Source of the DNA: Velocimicrobium porci
GTDB taxonomy: Bacteria > Bacillota > Clostridia > Lachnospirales > Lachnospiraceae
DNA length: 64,000 nt
Assembly (NCBI RefSeq): GCF_009696045.1
Contig: NZ_VUMT01000011.1
Location: forward strand, 1-64,000
Direction: 5' to 3'
Part shown: positions 42,983-52,895 of the stretch, in pieces
Layout: the number at the start of each line of letters is the position of its first letter
Position numbering within the stretch: position 1 is the stretch's first letter
Translations under genes and position numbers: made by a program
Notes under the pieces: generated by a model
Seen by the model: the letters and a program-made list of their open reading frames with translations, nothing else
The model's database searches: none
What the model was told of the DNA's origin: nothing

Positions 42983-43064
42983 TGGATGGAGAAGGATTCG
43001 AACCTTCGAAAGCGTTGCTAACAGATTTACAGTCTGCCCCCTTTGGCCACTCGGGAATCCATCC
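42983..43064 (-). tRNA. tRNA-Tyr (GTA)
   Basis: 82 nt, acceptor GGATGGA/TCCATCC, anticodon loop CTGTAAA, long variable arm, T-loop GTTCGAATC. Lies 25 nt upstream of tRNA-Leu in one transcript. Confidence 0.95.
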
Positions 43065-43200
43065 AAAATCAATCCACAAACTATTATAGCATGTTTTCGA
43101 CAAAATGCAAGCAATTTTTTTTAATTTTTTTGTTTTTTCAATTTTAATATAAACTTACAACTTTATATACAATATTAGAAAAATTTTTACTGAGAGTAAC

Positions 43201-43238
43201 AAGAAAAGAGCAGCCTGATACTCCCGCTCTTTTCTTTT
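43201..43238 (-). terminator. Terminator of the GH13 gene
   Basis: AAGAAAAGAGC and GCTCTTTTCTT pair; on the minus strand the T-rich arm is last. Follows the stop codon by 7 nt. Confidence 0.8.
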
Positions 43239-43244
43239 CCATTT

Positions 43245-45359
43245 TTACACACTATTAATATTCTTAACAATTGCAGACGATTGTGGCGGCATTTCAATCT
43301 GTAAAATCCCACCTTCCGCAAAATAATAAGGCTTATCTATATTATAACCATCCTCATTTGTTAAAATAACCCGTTCTAAACATTCCTTATCCAGAATCCC
43401 TATTTTCCATACAGGAATCTTTAATTCGAAAGATTCGTTCCTACTATTAACAATAACGACCATTTTCTCTTTTGCATTAAATCGTCCATAACTAATTACC
43501 TGCAGTTCACCATATAAAAATATAATTGAACCATATTTCAGCGATGGATGAATCTTATGAATCCGAATTAAATCCCGATGCAATGCAATCAATTCCTGAT
43601 CCTCTCTTCCCCATGGATAAGTTCTTCGATTATCCGGGTCAGTCCATCCACAGACCCCCGCCTCATCTCCATAATAAATTGTTGGTGCTCCCGGCCAAGT
43701 CATCTGCATTAAAACAGCAATTCGCATAATTGCCTTATTAATATTTTGGGATGCTGCCTCCGGACCTACAGTGCCAATCCGGCCAACTTTCCGGTTCGTC
43801 CTCGTAAGAAATCGGGAATGGTCATGATTTGACAGTTCATTCATTGCTGTCAGTAATGATTGTGTATTAAAACGACTCATATGATGCTGCATTGCCCCGA
43901 AAAAGCTATCTGACGATCCCAGCAAGTCACTTCTAAAGTCATCGCTATGCTTTTCTAACCCGGTCAAAAACCAAGTAACAGGTTCCATAAACGCATCATA
44001 ATTCATTACAGTATCCCACTCCTCTCCCTGAAGCCAGGGTGATGGGTCACCGTAATGTTCTGCCAGAATAATCGCTTCCGGATTTGCTTTTTTTACATTT
44101 CTCCGAAACTCTTTCCAAAAATAATGATTAAACTCCTGTGAGTATCCAAGGTCAGCTGCTACATCAAGACGCCAGCCATCAACGTTAAATGGCGGAGAAA
44201 CCCATTTTCTCGCAATACGCATAATATCCTCAAATAACTCTTTAGAATCCTCATAATTTAGCTTAGGGAGTGTATCATGCCCCCACCATCCATCATAGCT
44301 TGAATTATCCGGCCAGTTATTTTCATGAAAACGGAAATACGTATGATATGGACTATCCTCCGACACATAACCTCCTGGTGCATAGCCTTCTTCCTTTTTA
44401 TATATTTTTTCCCTATCTAACCATTTATTAAAGGAACCACAATGGTTAAATACACCATCTAATATAATTCTCATTCCACGCCGATGGATTTCTTCAACAA
44501 GTTGAATAAATAATTGGTTACTTGCCTCCAAATTAGCTTTGTTTGTCACGCGTTTTATATATTTCGAAGCATTGGCATTATTATTATCCCAGTCTGCCAA
44601 AGTCTCTCCTCCATCTTCCACAATTACACCAAAATGTGGGTCTACATAATCATAATCCTGAATATCGTATTTATGATTAGATGGTGATACAAAAATAGGG
44701 TTCAAATAAATAACATCCACACCTAAATCCTGCAGATAATCCAGCTTGTCCATGACTCCCTTTAAATCACCACCATAAAATTCACGAATTCCCATCGCAG
44801 CCGGATACTTATCCCAATCTTTTACCTTGACAGTTCCATCACCAATATAAACATACTCCCTATCTTCCACATCATTGCCTGAATCACCATTATAAAAGCG
44901 GTCTACAAATATTTGATAAAAAACTGCTCCCTTTGCCCAATCCGGTGTCTTATATCCCGGCATAATAAAAAAGCTATAATATGGATTTATCTCCTTCCAT
45001 ACTCCTTTACTATTATAGTAAAGAATCTGGCTTCCCGAGCGAATTCGAAAATAATAATCAATTTTTTTATCTTCTAGTTTATACTCTACTTCATAGTAAT
45101 CAAAATAATAATCACTTTCTGTTTTTTTCATCAAGTGCCGCTCTTCATTAATTACTGCCCATACACTGTCCACATTCTCTCTTCCGGTACGAAATCGAAG
45201 CTTCACCACCTCGTATGGCTCTGGCTCCATTGGTATCCGATAATTACTCGTTCCATCACTGAATAAAGCTTCTTCATCTAAAATTGGAACATTGCTGTCA
45301 ACATAGAAACGAATCTTCTGACTCTCTGTCAACTGTTTAAAATTCAATGATATATCCAT
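43245..45359 (-). CDS. Neopullulanase/cyclomaltodextrinase-type alpha-glycosidase (GH13)
   Basis: 704 residues from ATG 45359 (GGAGGCAAGAG ahead; the 27 in-frame codons upstream lack a site). N-terminal CBM34-like domain ~1-120. The catalytic barrel follows, with VIYLNPIFVSPSNHKYD, GMRIILDGVFNHCG, NVDGWRLDVAADLG (nucleophile Asp), ILAEHYGDPSPW (acid Glu) and NELSNHDHSRF (Asp). Cytosolic, no signal peptide: cleaves cyclodextrin/pullulan/maltodextrin inside the cell. Single gene. Confidence 0.92.
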   Translation of the reverse strand: MDISLNFKQLTESQKIRFYVDSNVPILDEEALFSDGTSNYRIPMEPEPYEVVKLRFRTGRENVDSVWAVINEERHLMKKTESDYYFDYYEVEYKLEDKKIDYYFRIRSGSQILYYNSKGVWKEINPYYSFFIMPGYKTPDWAKGAVFYQIFVDRFYNGDSGNDVEDREYVYIGDGTVKVKDWDKYPAAMGIREFYGGDLKGVMDKLDYLQDLGVDVIYLNPIFVSPSNHKYDIQDYDYVDPHFGVIVEDGGETLADWDNNNANASKYIKRVTNKANLEASNQLFIQLVEEIHRRGMRIILDGVFNHCGSFNKWLDREKIYKKEEGYAPGGYVSEDSPYHTYFRFHENNWPDNSSYDGWWGHDTLPKLNYEDSKELFEDIMRIARKWVSPPFNVDGWRLDVAADLGYSQEFNHYFWKEFRRNVKKANPEAIILAEHYGDPSPWLQGEEWDTVMNYDAFMEPVTWFLTGLEKHSDDFRSDLLGSSDSFFGAMQHHMSRFNTQSLLTAMNELSNHDHSRFLTRTNRKVGRIGTVGPEAASQNINKAIMRIAVLMQMTWPGAPTIYYGDEAGVCGWTDPDNRRTYPWGREDQELIALHRDLIRIHKIHPSLKYGSIIFLYGELQVISYGRFNAKEKMVVIVNSRNESFELKIPVWKIGILDKECLERVILTNEDGYNIDKPYYFAEGGILQIEMPPQSSAIVKNINSV

Positions 45360-45500
45360 CTCTTGCCTCCATGGATTTGTTTCCCTCAATACAATACTAA
45401 TTCTAAACATAATTACATTATATATACACTTATTATACAATATGCTTCCCCCAAAGGAAATGATTTATTTAAGATTCTTTTGTCTTCCTTTGTTCCATTG

Positions 45501-45680
45501 GAACAAAGTAGACAAGTCCACCTCAACTCCCTGTATCCCTCACTCATGAGGGACTTGCTCCACTTTGCGTGCCAGATGCGTGTTGCATGCTTTTTGCAAC
45601 AATACTTCTTTCGCATCTGTGCACATCCTCGTGGAGCGTTTTTGCTTTATAGGAGACGAAGTTTCCTATAAAGCAAAAAA
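45501..45680 (+). repeat. Dispersed repeat family B, longest copy
   Basis: Same modules as copy 1, with a 5' insertion (CACCTCAACTCCCTGTATCC) in the first hairpin, and a full 3' module GCTTTATAGGA...TCCTATAAAGC. The module order is hairpin 1, AGATGCG/CGCATCT stem with GTTGC/GCAAC inside, GGAGCGTTTTT, then the final hairpin. Non-coding. Confidence 0.85.
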
Positions 45681-45715
45681 AAGAGAGCAGCCATCCGATC
45701 TGCTGCTCTCTTTTT
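45676..45715 (-). terminator. Hairpin between the ftsH and GH13 regions
   Basis: AAAGAGAGCAGC and GCTGCTCTCTTT pair, with A-run before and TTTT after; possible in both directions. The remaining bases to 45900 hold nothing I can name. Confidence 0.6.
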
Positions 45716-45900
45716 GGAGAAGGTATTTTTGTTACTTATGGGGTGTAGCAAAAACTATATAATGTATTGGGGTTTACGTGTTATAGTATAGCATTATAAT
45801 TGTTTGAAGTGTGCACAAACTTTCAAAAATTTTCATCTTATTTTTAGCAATATTGCACGCGTGTTTTTTTATTTTTCTTCAAACACACCTGTTATTTTCT

Positions 45901-47754
45901 CTAATTTTTCGCCAGTTCCACTTCTTTTTTTGGAAACAGGCTTTCAAACTCTTCTCTGCTGATTCGATCACGCTCGATTAGCATCTTTGCACAAGCATGA
46001 AGAATTTCTATATTATCAGTCAATAATTTCTTTGCTTTTTCGTAACAATCATCAATAATTTCTTTTACCTCTTCATCAATCACTTTCGCAACACTTTCAC
46101 TATAAGTTCTTGTATGTGCTAAATCACGACCAATAAACACTTCATCATCATCGCTTGCATAATTAACCATACCCACTGCTTCTGAAAAACCATATTTTGT
46201 TACCATATCTCTTGCACGCTGAGATGCCTGCTTGATATCCTGGGAAGCACCCGTTGTAATATCATCAAAAATCAATGATTCTGCAATTCGACCACCTAAT
46301 GTTGCCATAATATCCTGAAGCATTTTTCCCTTCGTCATGTGCATTTCATCACGCTCTGGAAGAGGCATCGTATAACCTGCTGCACCATGTCCGGTTGGAA
46401 TAACAGAAACCGTATAAACCGGACCGATATCCGGTAATAAATGAAACAGCAGTGCATGACCTGCTTCATGATAAGCAGTAATTTTTTTATCCTTTTCCGA
46501 TATAACACGGCTCCTCTTTTCAGGACCAATGCCAACCTTAATAAATGATTTCTTAATGTCTTCTTCTACAATATATGCCCTGTCCTCTCTGGCTGCAACA
46601 ATCGCAGCTTCATTTAAAAGGTTCTCAAGGTCAGCTCCTGTAAATCCTGCTGTTGTCTGGGCAATCTGTTTGATATCTACATCTTCTGCCAAAGGTTTAT
46701 TTTTGGAATGTACCAAAAGAATCTCTTCTCTTCCCTTTACATCCGGATAGCCGACTGTAACTCTACGGTCAAAACGACCTGGTCTTAAAATCGCAGGGTC
46801 AAGAATGTCGACACGGTTTGTGGCAGCCATAACAATAATGCCTTCATTCGCACCAAAACCATCCATTTCGACTAACAGCTGATTCAATGTCTGTTCCCGT
46901 TCATCATGCCCACCTCCAAGACCTGTACCTCTTCGTCTTGCGACCGCATCAATTTCATCAATAAATACAATACAAGGTGAATTTTTCTTTGCATCCGCAA
47001 ACAAATCCCTTACACGGGAAGCACCTACACCGACAAACATTTCAACGAAATCAGAACCGGAAATACTGAAGAATGGAACACCAGCCTCGCCTGCAACTGC
47101 TTTTGCAAGTAAAGTCTTACCTGTTCCCGGCTGTCCTTCTAAAAGAACCCCCTTAGGAATTCTGGCACCAACGCTGATATACTTATTTGGAGTCTTCAAA
47201 AAATCAACAATTTCCTCCAAAGCTTCCTTCTCTTCCTGAAGCCCTGCCACATTTTTAAATGTAGTCCGCTTATTTTCATCTGTTGTCATTCTGGCACGGC
47301 TCTTTCCAAAATTCATCATCTTGGAATTGCCACCACCGCCGCTGGAAGCTTGATTCGTTATAAAACTGAATAGTATAATGATTACAATGAAGCCAAGAAG
47401 ATATGGAAGTAGTGTTGTGATAATCCAACTTGGTTTACTAATATCATGAACCTCAAATGTTGTATAATTTTCAGACTTAATCTGATTTTCCACTTCTTTT
47501 GTATCACTTACATAAAACCTTTTTTCCTGATTATCCTTAAATCGCACCACAACTTCTCCAGTTGGTACTTCTTGATTCTGATAAATATCTACAAATGAAA
47601 TGTCGTCCCTATTATCCGCTAAATCTTTAAAGAAAGAAGTAATATTATAGGATGCAGTTGTCTTTGTCTGCATACTCTCGGAAAAGTATAAGGCCGCAAT
47701 AATAATAGCCAGGATTACAAAATAAAATCCAAGCCCTTTAAATTGTTTTTTCAA
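45901..47754 (-). CDS. ftsH: ATP-dependent zinc metalloprotease FtsH
   Basis: 617 residues. Two membrane segments (~8-25 and ~113-133), then AAA+ (Walker [11 protein letters not shown] ~208; Walker [12 protein letters not shown] ~267; SRH), then the protease [10 protein letters not shown] (~430). Starts with TTG 47754, AAAGGAGG eight bases ahead. It degrades misfolded membrane and regulatory proteins. Ends the standard Firmicute order spoIIE-tilS-hpt-ftsH, 14 nt behind hpt. Confidence 0.97.
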   Translation of the reverse strand: MKKQFKGLGFYFVILAIIIAALYFSESMQTKTTASYNITSFFKDLADNRDDISFVDIYQNQEVPTGEVVVRFKDNQEKRFYVSDTKEVENQIKSENYTTFEVHDISKPSWIITTLLPYLLGFIVIIILFSFITNQASSGGGGNSKMMNFGKSRARMTTDENKRTTFKNVAGLQEEKEALEEIVDFLKTPNKYISVGARIPKGVLLEGQPGTGKTLLAKAVAGEAGVPFFSISGSDFVEMFVGVGASRVRDLFADAKKNSPCIVFIDEIDAVARRRGTGLGGGHDEREQTLNQLLVEMDGFGANEGIIVMAATNRVDILDPAILRPGRFDRRVTVGYPDVKGREEILLVHSKNKPLAEDVDIKQIAQTTAGFTGADLENLLNEAAIVAAREDRAYIVEEDIKKSFIKVGIGPEKRSRVISEKDKKITAYHEAGHALLFHLLPDIGPVYTVSVIPTGHGAAGYTMPLPERDEMHMTKGKMLQDIMATLGGRIAESLIFDDITTGASQDIKQASQRARDMVTKYGFSEAVGMVNYASDDDEVFIGRDLAHTRTYSESVAKVIDEEVKEIIDDCYEKAKKLLTDNIEILHACAKMLIERDRISREEFESLFPKKEVELAKN

Positions 47755-47768
47755 GCCAAAATCCTCCT

Positions 47769-48290
47769 TTAGTCCTCTACCACTCCGATAAATGGTAAGT
47801 TTCTATATTTTTGAACATCATCCAGACCATATCCTACAACAAATTCATCTGGAATCTCAAATCCTGTATAGTCAACAGGTACTTCAACGACTCTTCGACT
47901 AGGTTTATCTAATAAAGTACAAAGTTTCATAGAAGCTGGTTTTCTTACTTTCAGCACATCCATCAAGTGAGATAAAGTTCTTCCGGAATCTACAATATCC
48001 TCAACTACTATTACATCCTTACCTTCGATACTTTCATCCAGATCCTTTACAATCTTAACTCTTCCTGAACTTTCTTTCGCATCTCCATAACTGGAAACGG
48101 ACATAAAATCCATTGTCACGGTTGTATTGATTCTCTTGGCAAGCTCACAAGTAAAAAATATACTTCCCTTCAAAATACAAATTAAATGGACACATTTTCC
48201 CGCATAATCCCTGTTAATTTCATCTGCTAACTCCTGAATCCTTGCTGCTACCTTATCTTCTGAAATCATAACTCTAATCTTATCTTCCAT
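47769..48290 (-). CDS. hpt: Hypoxanthine phosphoribosyltransferase
   Basis: 173 residues. The PRPP motif is VIVVEDIVDSGRTL (~95-108), with CILKGSIFF (~38) and KPSRRVVEVPVDYTGFEIPDEFVVGYGLD (C-terminal substrate loop). It salvages hypoxanthine/guanine to nucleotides. Its start overlaps the end of tilS by 11 nt. Part of the housekeeping block and not of the purine-degradation island, though both use the same bases. Confidence 0.96.
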   Translation of the reverse strand: MEDKIRVMISEDKVAARIQELADEINRDYAGKCVHLICILKGSIFFTCELAKRINTTVTMDFMSVSSYGDAKESSGRVKIVKDLDESIEGKDVIVVEDIVDSGRTLSHLMDVLKVRKPASMKLCTLLDKPSRRVVEVPVDYTGFEIPDEFVVGYGLDDVQKYRNLPFIGVVED

Positions 48291-49692
48291 TCTTTTTTAC
48301 CTCCATAATATTTACCATTAGTATATTTTTAGTCATTTCACTGACTTTGTAACGTTCACTTATCCGATCACCAAATATCCACATTACATGGTTTCCATCT
48401 GTTAATAACGGAATCTCATCCCGGACATCTCGAGGAATTTTTTTATCAATAAAATAATCTTTTAGCTTCTTCCTCCCTCTCTTGTCATTAATTTCCAGGT
48501 AATCACCACTCTGCCTGCTTCGGACTAAGATAACATTGTTTATTCTATCATAATCAAACCATTTCGTACAGTCGTTTTTTGGAATTTGCATCGCTCCTTG
48601 CTCATTTTTGACCAGTTCCAAAGAAATCTGATATCCAATCTCCTCAAGAAGATAAGTATTACCAGGTTTAACTTCCACAAACTCCCATTTTTTCTTCTGT
48701 TTACTTCTAACAAGACACTCTCTTTTGCACACTTGAATACCATCATAAGACCGCACTGCTACGATGTCATAAGGAAGCATCACTTCCTTTCCGACACTTC
48801 GATTCATCAACTCCATAACTAATTCCACATGTTTTTGTTCGATATCTTTCTTTCCTTTCGCCAGCCTCACAATCACCTGATAGAGAATTCCTCTTTGAAT
48901 AATTCTATCAACTGCACGAAATTCATCTGCATTTATAAAGTATATCCCATTTCTCATTGATACAACCTTATCATACATAATTTGAACATTTTTCTCAATA
49001 AATTCCTGAGCTTCCGATACCATACCTGCAGTCCCAACAATATGTTCAACCGCCCTATCGTTAATTTCCTTTGCCACATATGGCAAAACTCTAAGTCGAA
49101 TCTTATTTCTGGAATATTCCTCAAGAAAATTTGTCCGATCAGTCCGAAACAGCTGTCCACGCTCCGCCAAAAATCGCTCAATTTCATCACGGCTACAGCA
49201 GAGCAAAGGACGGATCACCTTCTCTCTGCTGGCAGAAATACCACTAATGCCCGTCAGACCGCTTCCCCGAAACAAATGAAATAAAACCGTTTCTGCACAA
49301 TCATTTTTATTATGAGCCACTGCAACTTTAGTAAACCCATAGCACTTTCTTACCTGTTCAAAAATCTCATATCGGACAGCCCTTCCAGCCTCCTCTTCTG
49401 ACAGACCACACTCCCTTGCAAATGCAGGAACATCTCTCCTTTCCACAACAAACGGAATCTCCAGCTGAGAAGCCAGATTTCGAACAAACTCCTCATCTTC
49501 GTCAGCCTCTTTCCCACGAATTCCATGATGAACATGAACCACAACTAAATCCAGTAAAAAACGTTTTCTAAGCTCCACCAGAATCAACAAAAGACAAACC
49601 GAATCTGCTCCACCGGACACGCCGACAACGATTCCATCTCCACGTTCAATTAAAGAATACTTTTCTATATATGCAATAATTTTCTCTAACAT
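48280..49692 (-). CDS. tilS: tRNA(Ile)-lysidine synthetase TilS
   Basis: 470 residues from ATG 49692 (AGGAGCAGG ahead; 13 in-frame codons upstream unlikely). The PP-loop is VVGVSGGADSVCL, then HVHHGIRGKEADEDE and VAHNKNDCAETVL, followed by the TilS C-terminal domain (YLEINDKRGRKKLKDYFID). It modifies the CAU anticodon of a minor tRNA-Ile so that it reads AUA. Confidence 0.96.
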   Translation of the reverse strand: MLEKIIAYIEKYSLIERGDGIVVGVSGGADSVCLLLILVELRKRFLLDLVVVHVHHGIRGKEADEDEEFVRNLASQLEIPFVVERRDVPAFARECGLSEEEAGRAVRYEIFEQVRKCYGFTKVAVAHNKNDCAETVLFHLFRGSGLTGISGISASREKVIRPLLCCSRDEIERFLAERGQLFRTDRTNFLEEYSRNKIRLRVLPYVAKEINDRAVEHIVGTAGMVSEAQEFIEKNVQIMYDKVVSMRNGIYFINADEFRAVDRIIQRGILYQVIVRLAKGKKDIEQKHVELVMELMNRSVGKEVMLPYDIVAVRSYDGIQVCKRECLVRSKQKKKWEFVEVKPGNTYLLEEIGYQISLELVKNEQGAMQIPKNDCTKWFDYDRINNVILVRSRQSGDYLEINDKRGRKKLKDYFIDKKIPRDVRDEIPLLTDGNHVMWIFGDRISERYKVSEMTKNILMVNIMEVKKNGR

Positions 49693-49800
49693 GACCTGCT
49701 CCTTTTTCTTTTCTATCATTCTACAACTCACCTCCCATTATTTCAACATATCTCCTGCTAAACTTTTCTCAAAACTGTATTTCTTTTCGAAAGACAGACG

Positions 49801-49828
49801 ATAAGGGAAGGAGAACTCCTTCCCTTAT
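49801..49828 (-). terminator. Perfect 13-bp hairpin after spoIIE
   Basis: ATAAGGGAAGGAG and CTCCTTCCCTTAT pair exactly. The U-tract is poor, so it may be an attenuating rather than a full terminator before tilS. Confidence 0.5.
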
Positions 49829-49833
49829 AACAT

Positions 49834-52122
49834 CTATTTTTCCCACATTCCAACAACTAATACTGTCATATCATCACTCCGTTTTCCGTCCTCCATCTCT
49901 TCAATCTTCCTAAGCAATTGGTTGGCAATTTCCTGCGGATTACTACTCTTAATTTCAGATAATAAAAATTCCATACAAGCTTCTTTTTCCTCATATGGGA
50001 AACAATCTAACACCCCATCACTCACCATAATGATATAATCTCCATCCTCCATTTTCATTTGCTCCGACTCAACCTCAATCTTTTGAAACATTCCTGCGGG
50101 CAAAGAAGAGGATTCCACGGTCAAATATTCCTCTCCTCTTTTTATAAATGTAGTCGCAGCACCTAATTTAATAAAGTCGCAACTACCCTCAAACAAATTT
50201 AAAATTCCCATATCAATTGTCGAAAACGATTTGCTATCTGATTGTAATACATATAATGAATTAATTAAATTGATTGCCGCTTTTTCTCTTAATCCCGCCT
50301 CCATCATCCGCTCTAACAAGTCAATCACAGCCGCACTCTCCCTGTTCGCCTCTTTTCCGGAACCCATTCCATCAGAAAGCATTGTAATCATCTCTCCCGT
50401 ATCCAACTCTAAAAAAGAAAAATTATCGCCGGATATCTCCTCTCCTTCTTTTGTCTTTCGAGCAACACCTGTAATCGTCTTATAGCGGGTATCTTCCACA
50501 AATACCATTGGTTCCGGTTCTTTTGAAACAACATTTTTAGTATGCTCCGCCGGACGCATTCTTTTTCCTAATACTTGTCCCAAAATTACAGCCACCTCTC
50601 TGCTTGTCACACAACGCCCTCGTTTCATCTTAGCAACAAGATGGATTTCCGTCCGTTTTTCCCTGTTTTCCATTAGAACCAAACGCTTTACATCGATATG
50701 GTGATTATGCAGTTTCATTATCATCTGCTCTTCTACATCATTTTTTACTTCCTTCATTCCACAGACATCTTCAGCAAAATCTTTCATAACTTCTGCCATT
50801 TCATTCAACTGCTCCGCCACAGCTTCACGGCTTTCTGTGAGCCGGTTATACCAATCCAAATTTACTTTTGCAATCTCCAGGCTTTTATTCGTTTCTCTTA
50901 CAAATGCTTTTACATTAATACAACGTTTCACAAAATCAAATGGAATATCCTCCTCCCGAATCCGTCCCTGCTCCTTTGCAACTGAAAAAATTGCTTGGGT
51001 TGATTGATACGTCGTCTGATAATTCCGATTCCAACACTCCTCACATCTTGAACAGCTTTTGCAAAACTGCTCTGACACATTTTCAAAAATACCATTGACC
51101 TCTTCATAACTAAACATTTGTTTCGGTTTTGCAATTCCATTGAATGATTTAGAAAGACTCCCCAAGGCATCTGAAAAATCACGAAACTTATTCTTTGTTA
51201 TCAATTGAATATTCTGCTTAATATAATCCCCATTTGTACCCGCTTCCCAAGCAACCGGTTTACATAAAAAATTAGGTACAAGAAGAAATAAAAACACACT
51301 ACAGATTAAATCTCGCAAACCACTCATATTGATTAATGTTTGTTCATATAAAAATCCTAATGAAATTCCAGTAACCAAATAAGCAATGGATGCTCCCCAT
51401 TTTCCAATTTCCTGGAACATCCCGGCACAAATTCCAAGAATACACATAATCCCAATTAAGGTTACTTCATTTCCCTGAAAAGAAACTGCAATTCCACAAG
51501 CTGCACCAATAACAGCTCCCGCACCAGAGCCATACTTATATCCGACAAACAAGACAATAAAGCATACGAAAAGCCTTGCCATACTAATATCATAATATGT
51601 CCAGGCAGGAAAGGCATATACAATGCATCCTAGCATAATCCCAATACTAATCATCTCCTGATTGCTAATTCCCTCTCCTTTTTTGCAGGATAATAAGTAT
51701 GTAATTCCTTTTTGCATCAGATAAGTAAATAAAAAAACAAGTAACCCTTCTAATAAGGCTAATATAATATAGAACTTATAGTGAAGCATAAGTACCCCAT
51801 GAGTCAACGACATTGCAGCGATTACAAATCCACCTGCTATTCCTCTAATTTTACTGTTGACCTTTTTTCCTGTATGTTCCATTAAATGGAATATAGTCGT
51901 TACCGTCCCCATTGCCAAGGCATATTTTAATACTTCGATCCAGTCCATCTTAGTCGCCAATCCCAAAAGAATTGTAAATGCTAAAATTCCTTTCCCCGTC
52001 TCCTGTGTATACATACATAAGTAATAAGCCATACCTACAGGATTCATTCCCGAAATAAAAAATCGTCCAAACATAAATCCCAATAAATCCAGTACTATTG
52101 TTCTTTTCTTCCATGTTGTCAT
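49834..52122 (-). CDS. spoIIE: Stage II sporulation protein E
   Basis: 762 residues from ATG 52122 (GGAGGAAATAAG ahead). About ten membrane segments lie in the first ~310 residues, then a central region with a cysteine group (CKSCSRCEECWNRN). The last ~220 are a PP2C phosphatase (GDNFSFLELDTGEMITMLSDGMGSGKEA; IIMVSDGVLDCF). In the forespore it dephosphorylates the anti-anti-sigma factor to release sigma-F and acts at the asymmetric septum. Strong evidence that the host sporulates. Confidence 0.96.
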   Translation of the reverse strand: MTTWKKRTIVLDLLGFMFGRFFISGMNPVGMAYYLCMYTQETGKGILAFTILLGLATKMDWIEVLKYALAMGTVTTIFHLMEHTGKKVNSKIRGIAGGFVIAAMSLTHGVLMLHYKFYIILALLEGLLVFLFTYLMQKGITYLLSCKKGEGISNQEMISIGIMLGCIVYAFPAWTYYDISMARLFVCFIVLFVGYKYGSGAGAVIGAACGIAVSFQGNEVTLIGIMCILGICAGMFQEIGKWGASIAYLVTGISLGFLYEQTLINMSGLRDLICSVFLFLLVPNFLCKPVAWEAGTNGDYIKQNIQLITKNKFRDFSDALGSLSKSFNGIAKPKQMFSYEEVNGIFENVSEQFCKSCSRCEECWNRNYQTTYQSTQAIFSVAKEQGRIREEDIPFDFVKRCINVKAFVRETNKSLEIAKVNLDWYNRLTESREAVAEQLNEMAEVMKDFAEDVCGMKEVKNDVEEQMIMKLHNHHIDVKRLVLMENREKRTEIHLVAKMKRGRCVTSREVAVILGQVLGKRMRPAEHTKNVVSKEPEPMVFVEDTRYKTITGVARKTKEGEEISGDNFSFLELDTGEMITMLSDGMGSGKEANRESAAVIDLLERMMEAGLREKAAINLINSLYVLQSDSKSFSTIDMGILNLFEGSCDFIKLGAATTFIKRGEEYLTVESSSLPAGMFQKIEVESEQMKMEDGDYIIMVSDGVLDCFPYEEKEACMEFLLSEIKSSNPQEIANQLLRKIEEMEDGKRSDDMTVLVVGMWEK

Positions 52123-52159
52123 CTTATTTCCTCCATTCACTCGCATCATTCGAGTACCC

Positions 52160-52195
52160 ATTATACGAAAACTCAAATTTATTTTTTGTCAAATT
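52160..52195 (-). promoter_or_regulatory. spoIIE promoter with 21-bp spacer and 0A-like box
   Basis: TTGACA (52187-52192) and TATAAT (52160-52165) are 21 nt apart on the minus strand, longer than usual. This is the known peculiarity of Spo0A-activated sigma-A promoters such as spoIIE of Bacillus. ATTTGACAAA over the -35 differs by one base from a TTCGACA-type 0A box. Confidence 0.7.
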
Positions 52196-52339
52196 GTGGA
52201 ATGGATTTTAAAGAACCGTTAGACAAGATTTTGCTTAGAATGGGTTTCGAATCGAATCTATGGACATAAGTCTGATTAAGAATTTCGAATAATCCCTGGC
52301 AAAGTATTTTTATTACTATAAGATAAAATGATGTTATAA

Positions 52340-52397
52340 GAACAAAGTGGAGCGTTTTTGCTTTATAGGAGACGAACTTTCCTATAAAGCAAAAAAA
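52340..52397 (+). repeat. Dispersed repeat family B, deleted copy
   Basis: GAACAAAGTGGAGCGTTTTT joins the first ~10 bases of the element directly to its 3' module (GCTTTATAGGA...TCCTATAAAGC); hairpins 1 and 2 are absent. The junction GTGGA occurs at both borders in the longer copies, fitting deletion between short repeats. Confidence 0.8.
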
Positions 52398-52439
52398 TAG
52401 AAGCTTGTATAATACAAACTTCTATTCCTTATTTATTCA

Positions 52440-52513
52440 TAGCGGGAGGGGGATTTGAACCCTCGACACCACGGGTATGAACCGTGTGCTCTAGCCAACT
52501 GAGCTATCCCGCC
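52440..52513 (-). tRNA. tRNA-Met (CAT), elongator type
   Basis: 74 nt: acceptor GGCGGGA/TCCCGCT, D-loop AGCTCAGTTGGCTAGAGC, anticodon loop GTTCATACC, T-loop GTTCAAATC. The paired first base excludes an initiator. Ile-lysidine type CAT is less likely by overall similarity but not excluded. Confidence 0.9.
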
Positions 52514-52583
52514 AAACAAGACGCTTATTATTATAGCAAACTTATCTTAGCTTGTCAATAATCATTTTTATTTTTTTATCTTG

Positions 52584-52895
52584 TTAATCTTCTGCCTCAA
52601 AAATAATCTCATCGGGATAAACAAGTCCTAATTTTGTTCTTGCTTCTTCCTCAATATATTTTTTTGTCTGAACATATACTTTATAATCATCAATCTCATC
52701 TGCTCTTTGTTCCTGCTTTTTCTTCTGCTTTTCAAGCTCTTCTATTCTCTTCTGATATTCCATGTTCTTTGCATCCAGGTCTACCTTTTTATAATAAACA
52801 GTACAACACAGCACTAATACAACAATTGCGACAACACAAAGATTTTTTCTTCTCATTCGTTTTGCCCGTTTTTCGGCATATTTATTCCTTACCAT
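52584..52895 (-). CDS. divIC: Septum formation initiator, DivIC/FtsB family
   Basis: 103 residues from ATG 52895 (GGTGGAG ahead). A basic N-terminus, a membrane segment (LCVVAIVVLVLCCTVYY), a coiled coil (KNMEYQKRIEELEKQKKKQEQ) and a short TKLGLVYPDEIIF end are typical of DivIC. A divisome protein at the septum. Overlaps yabQ by 14 nt in the yabP-yabQ-divIC order conserved in spore formers. Confidence 0.9.
   Translation of the reverse strand: MVRNKYAEKRAKRMRRKNLCVVAIVVLVLCCTVYYKKVDLDAKNMEYQKRIEELEKQKKKQEQRADEIDDYKVYVQTKKYIEEEARTKLGLVYPDEIIFEAED

Noticed and set aside
45565-45762. Small protein in repeat family B
   Set aside because: The frame runs through hairpin-rich repeat sequence, is not kept in the other copies, and has no ribosome site.
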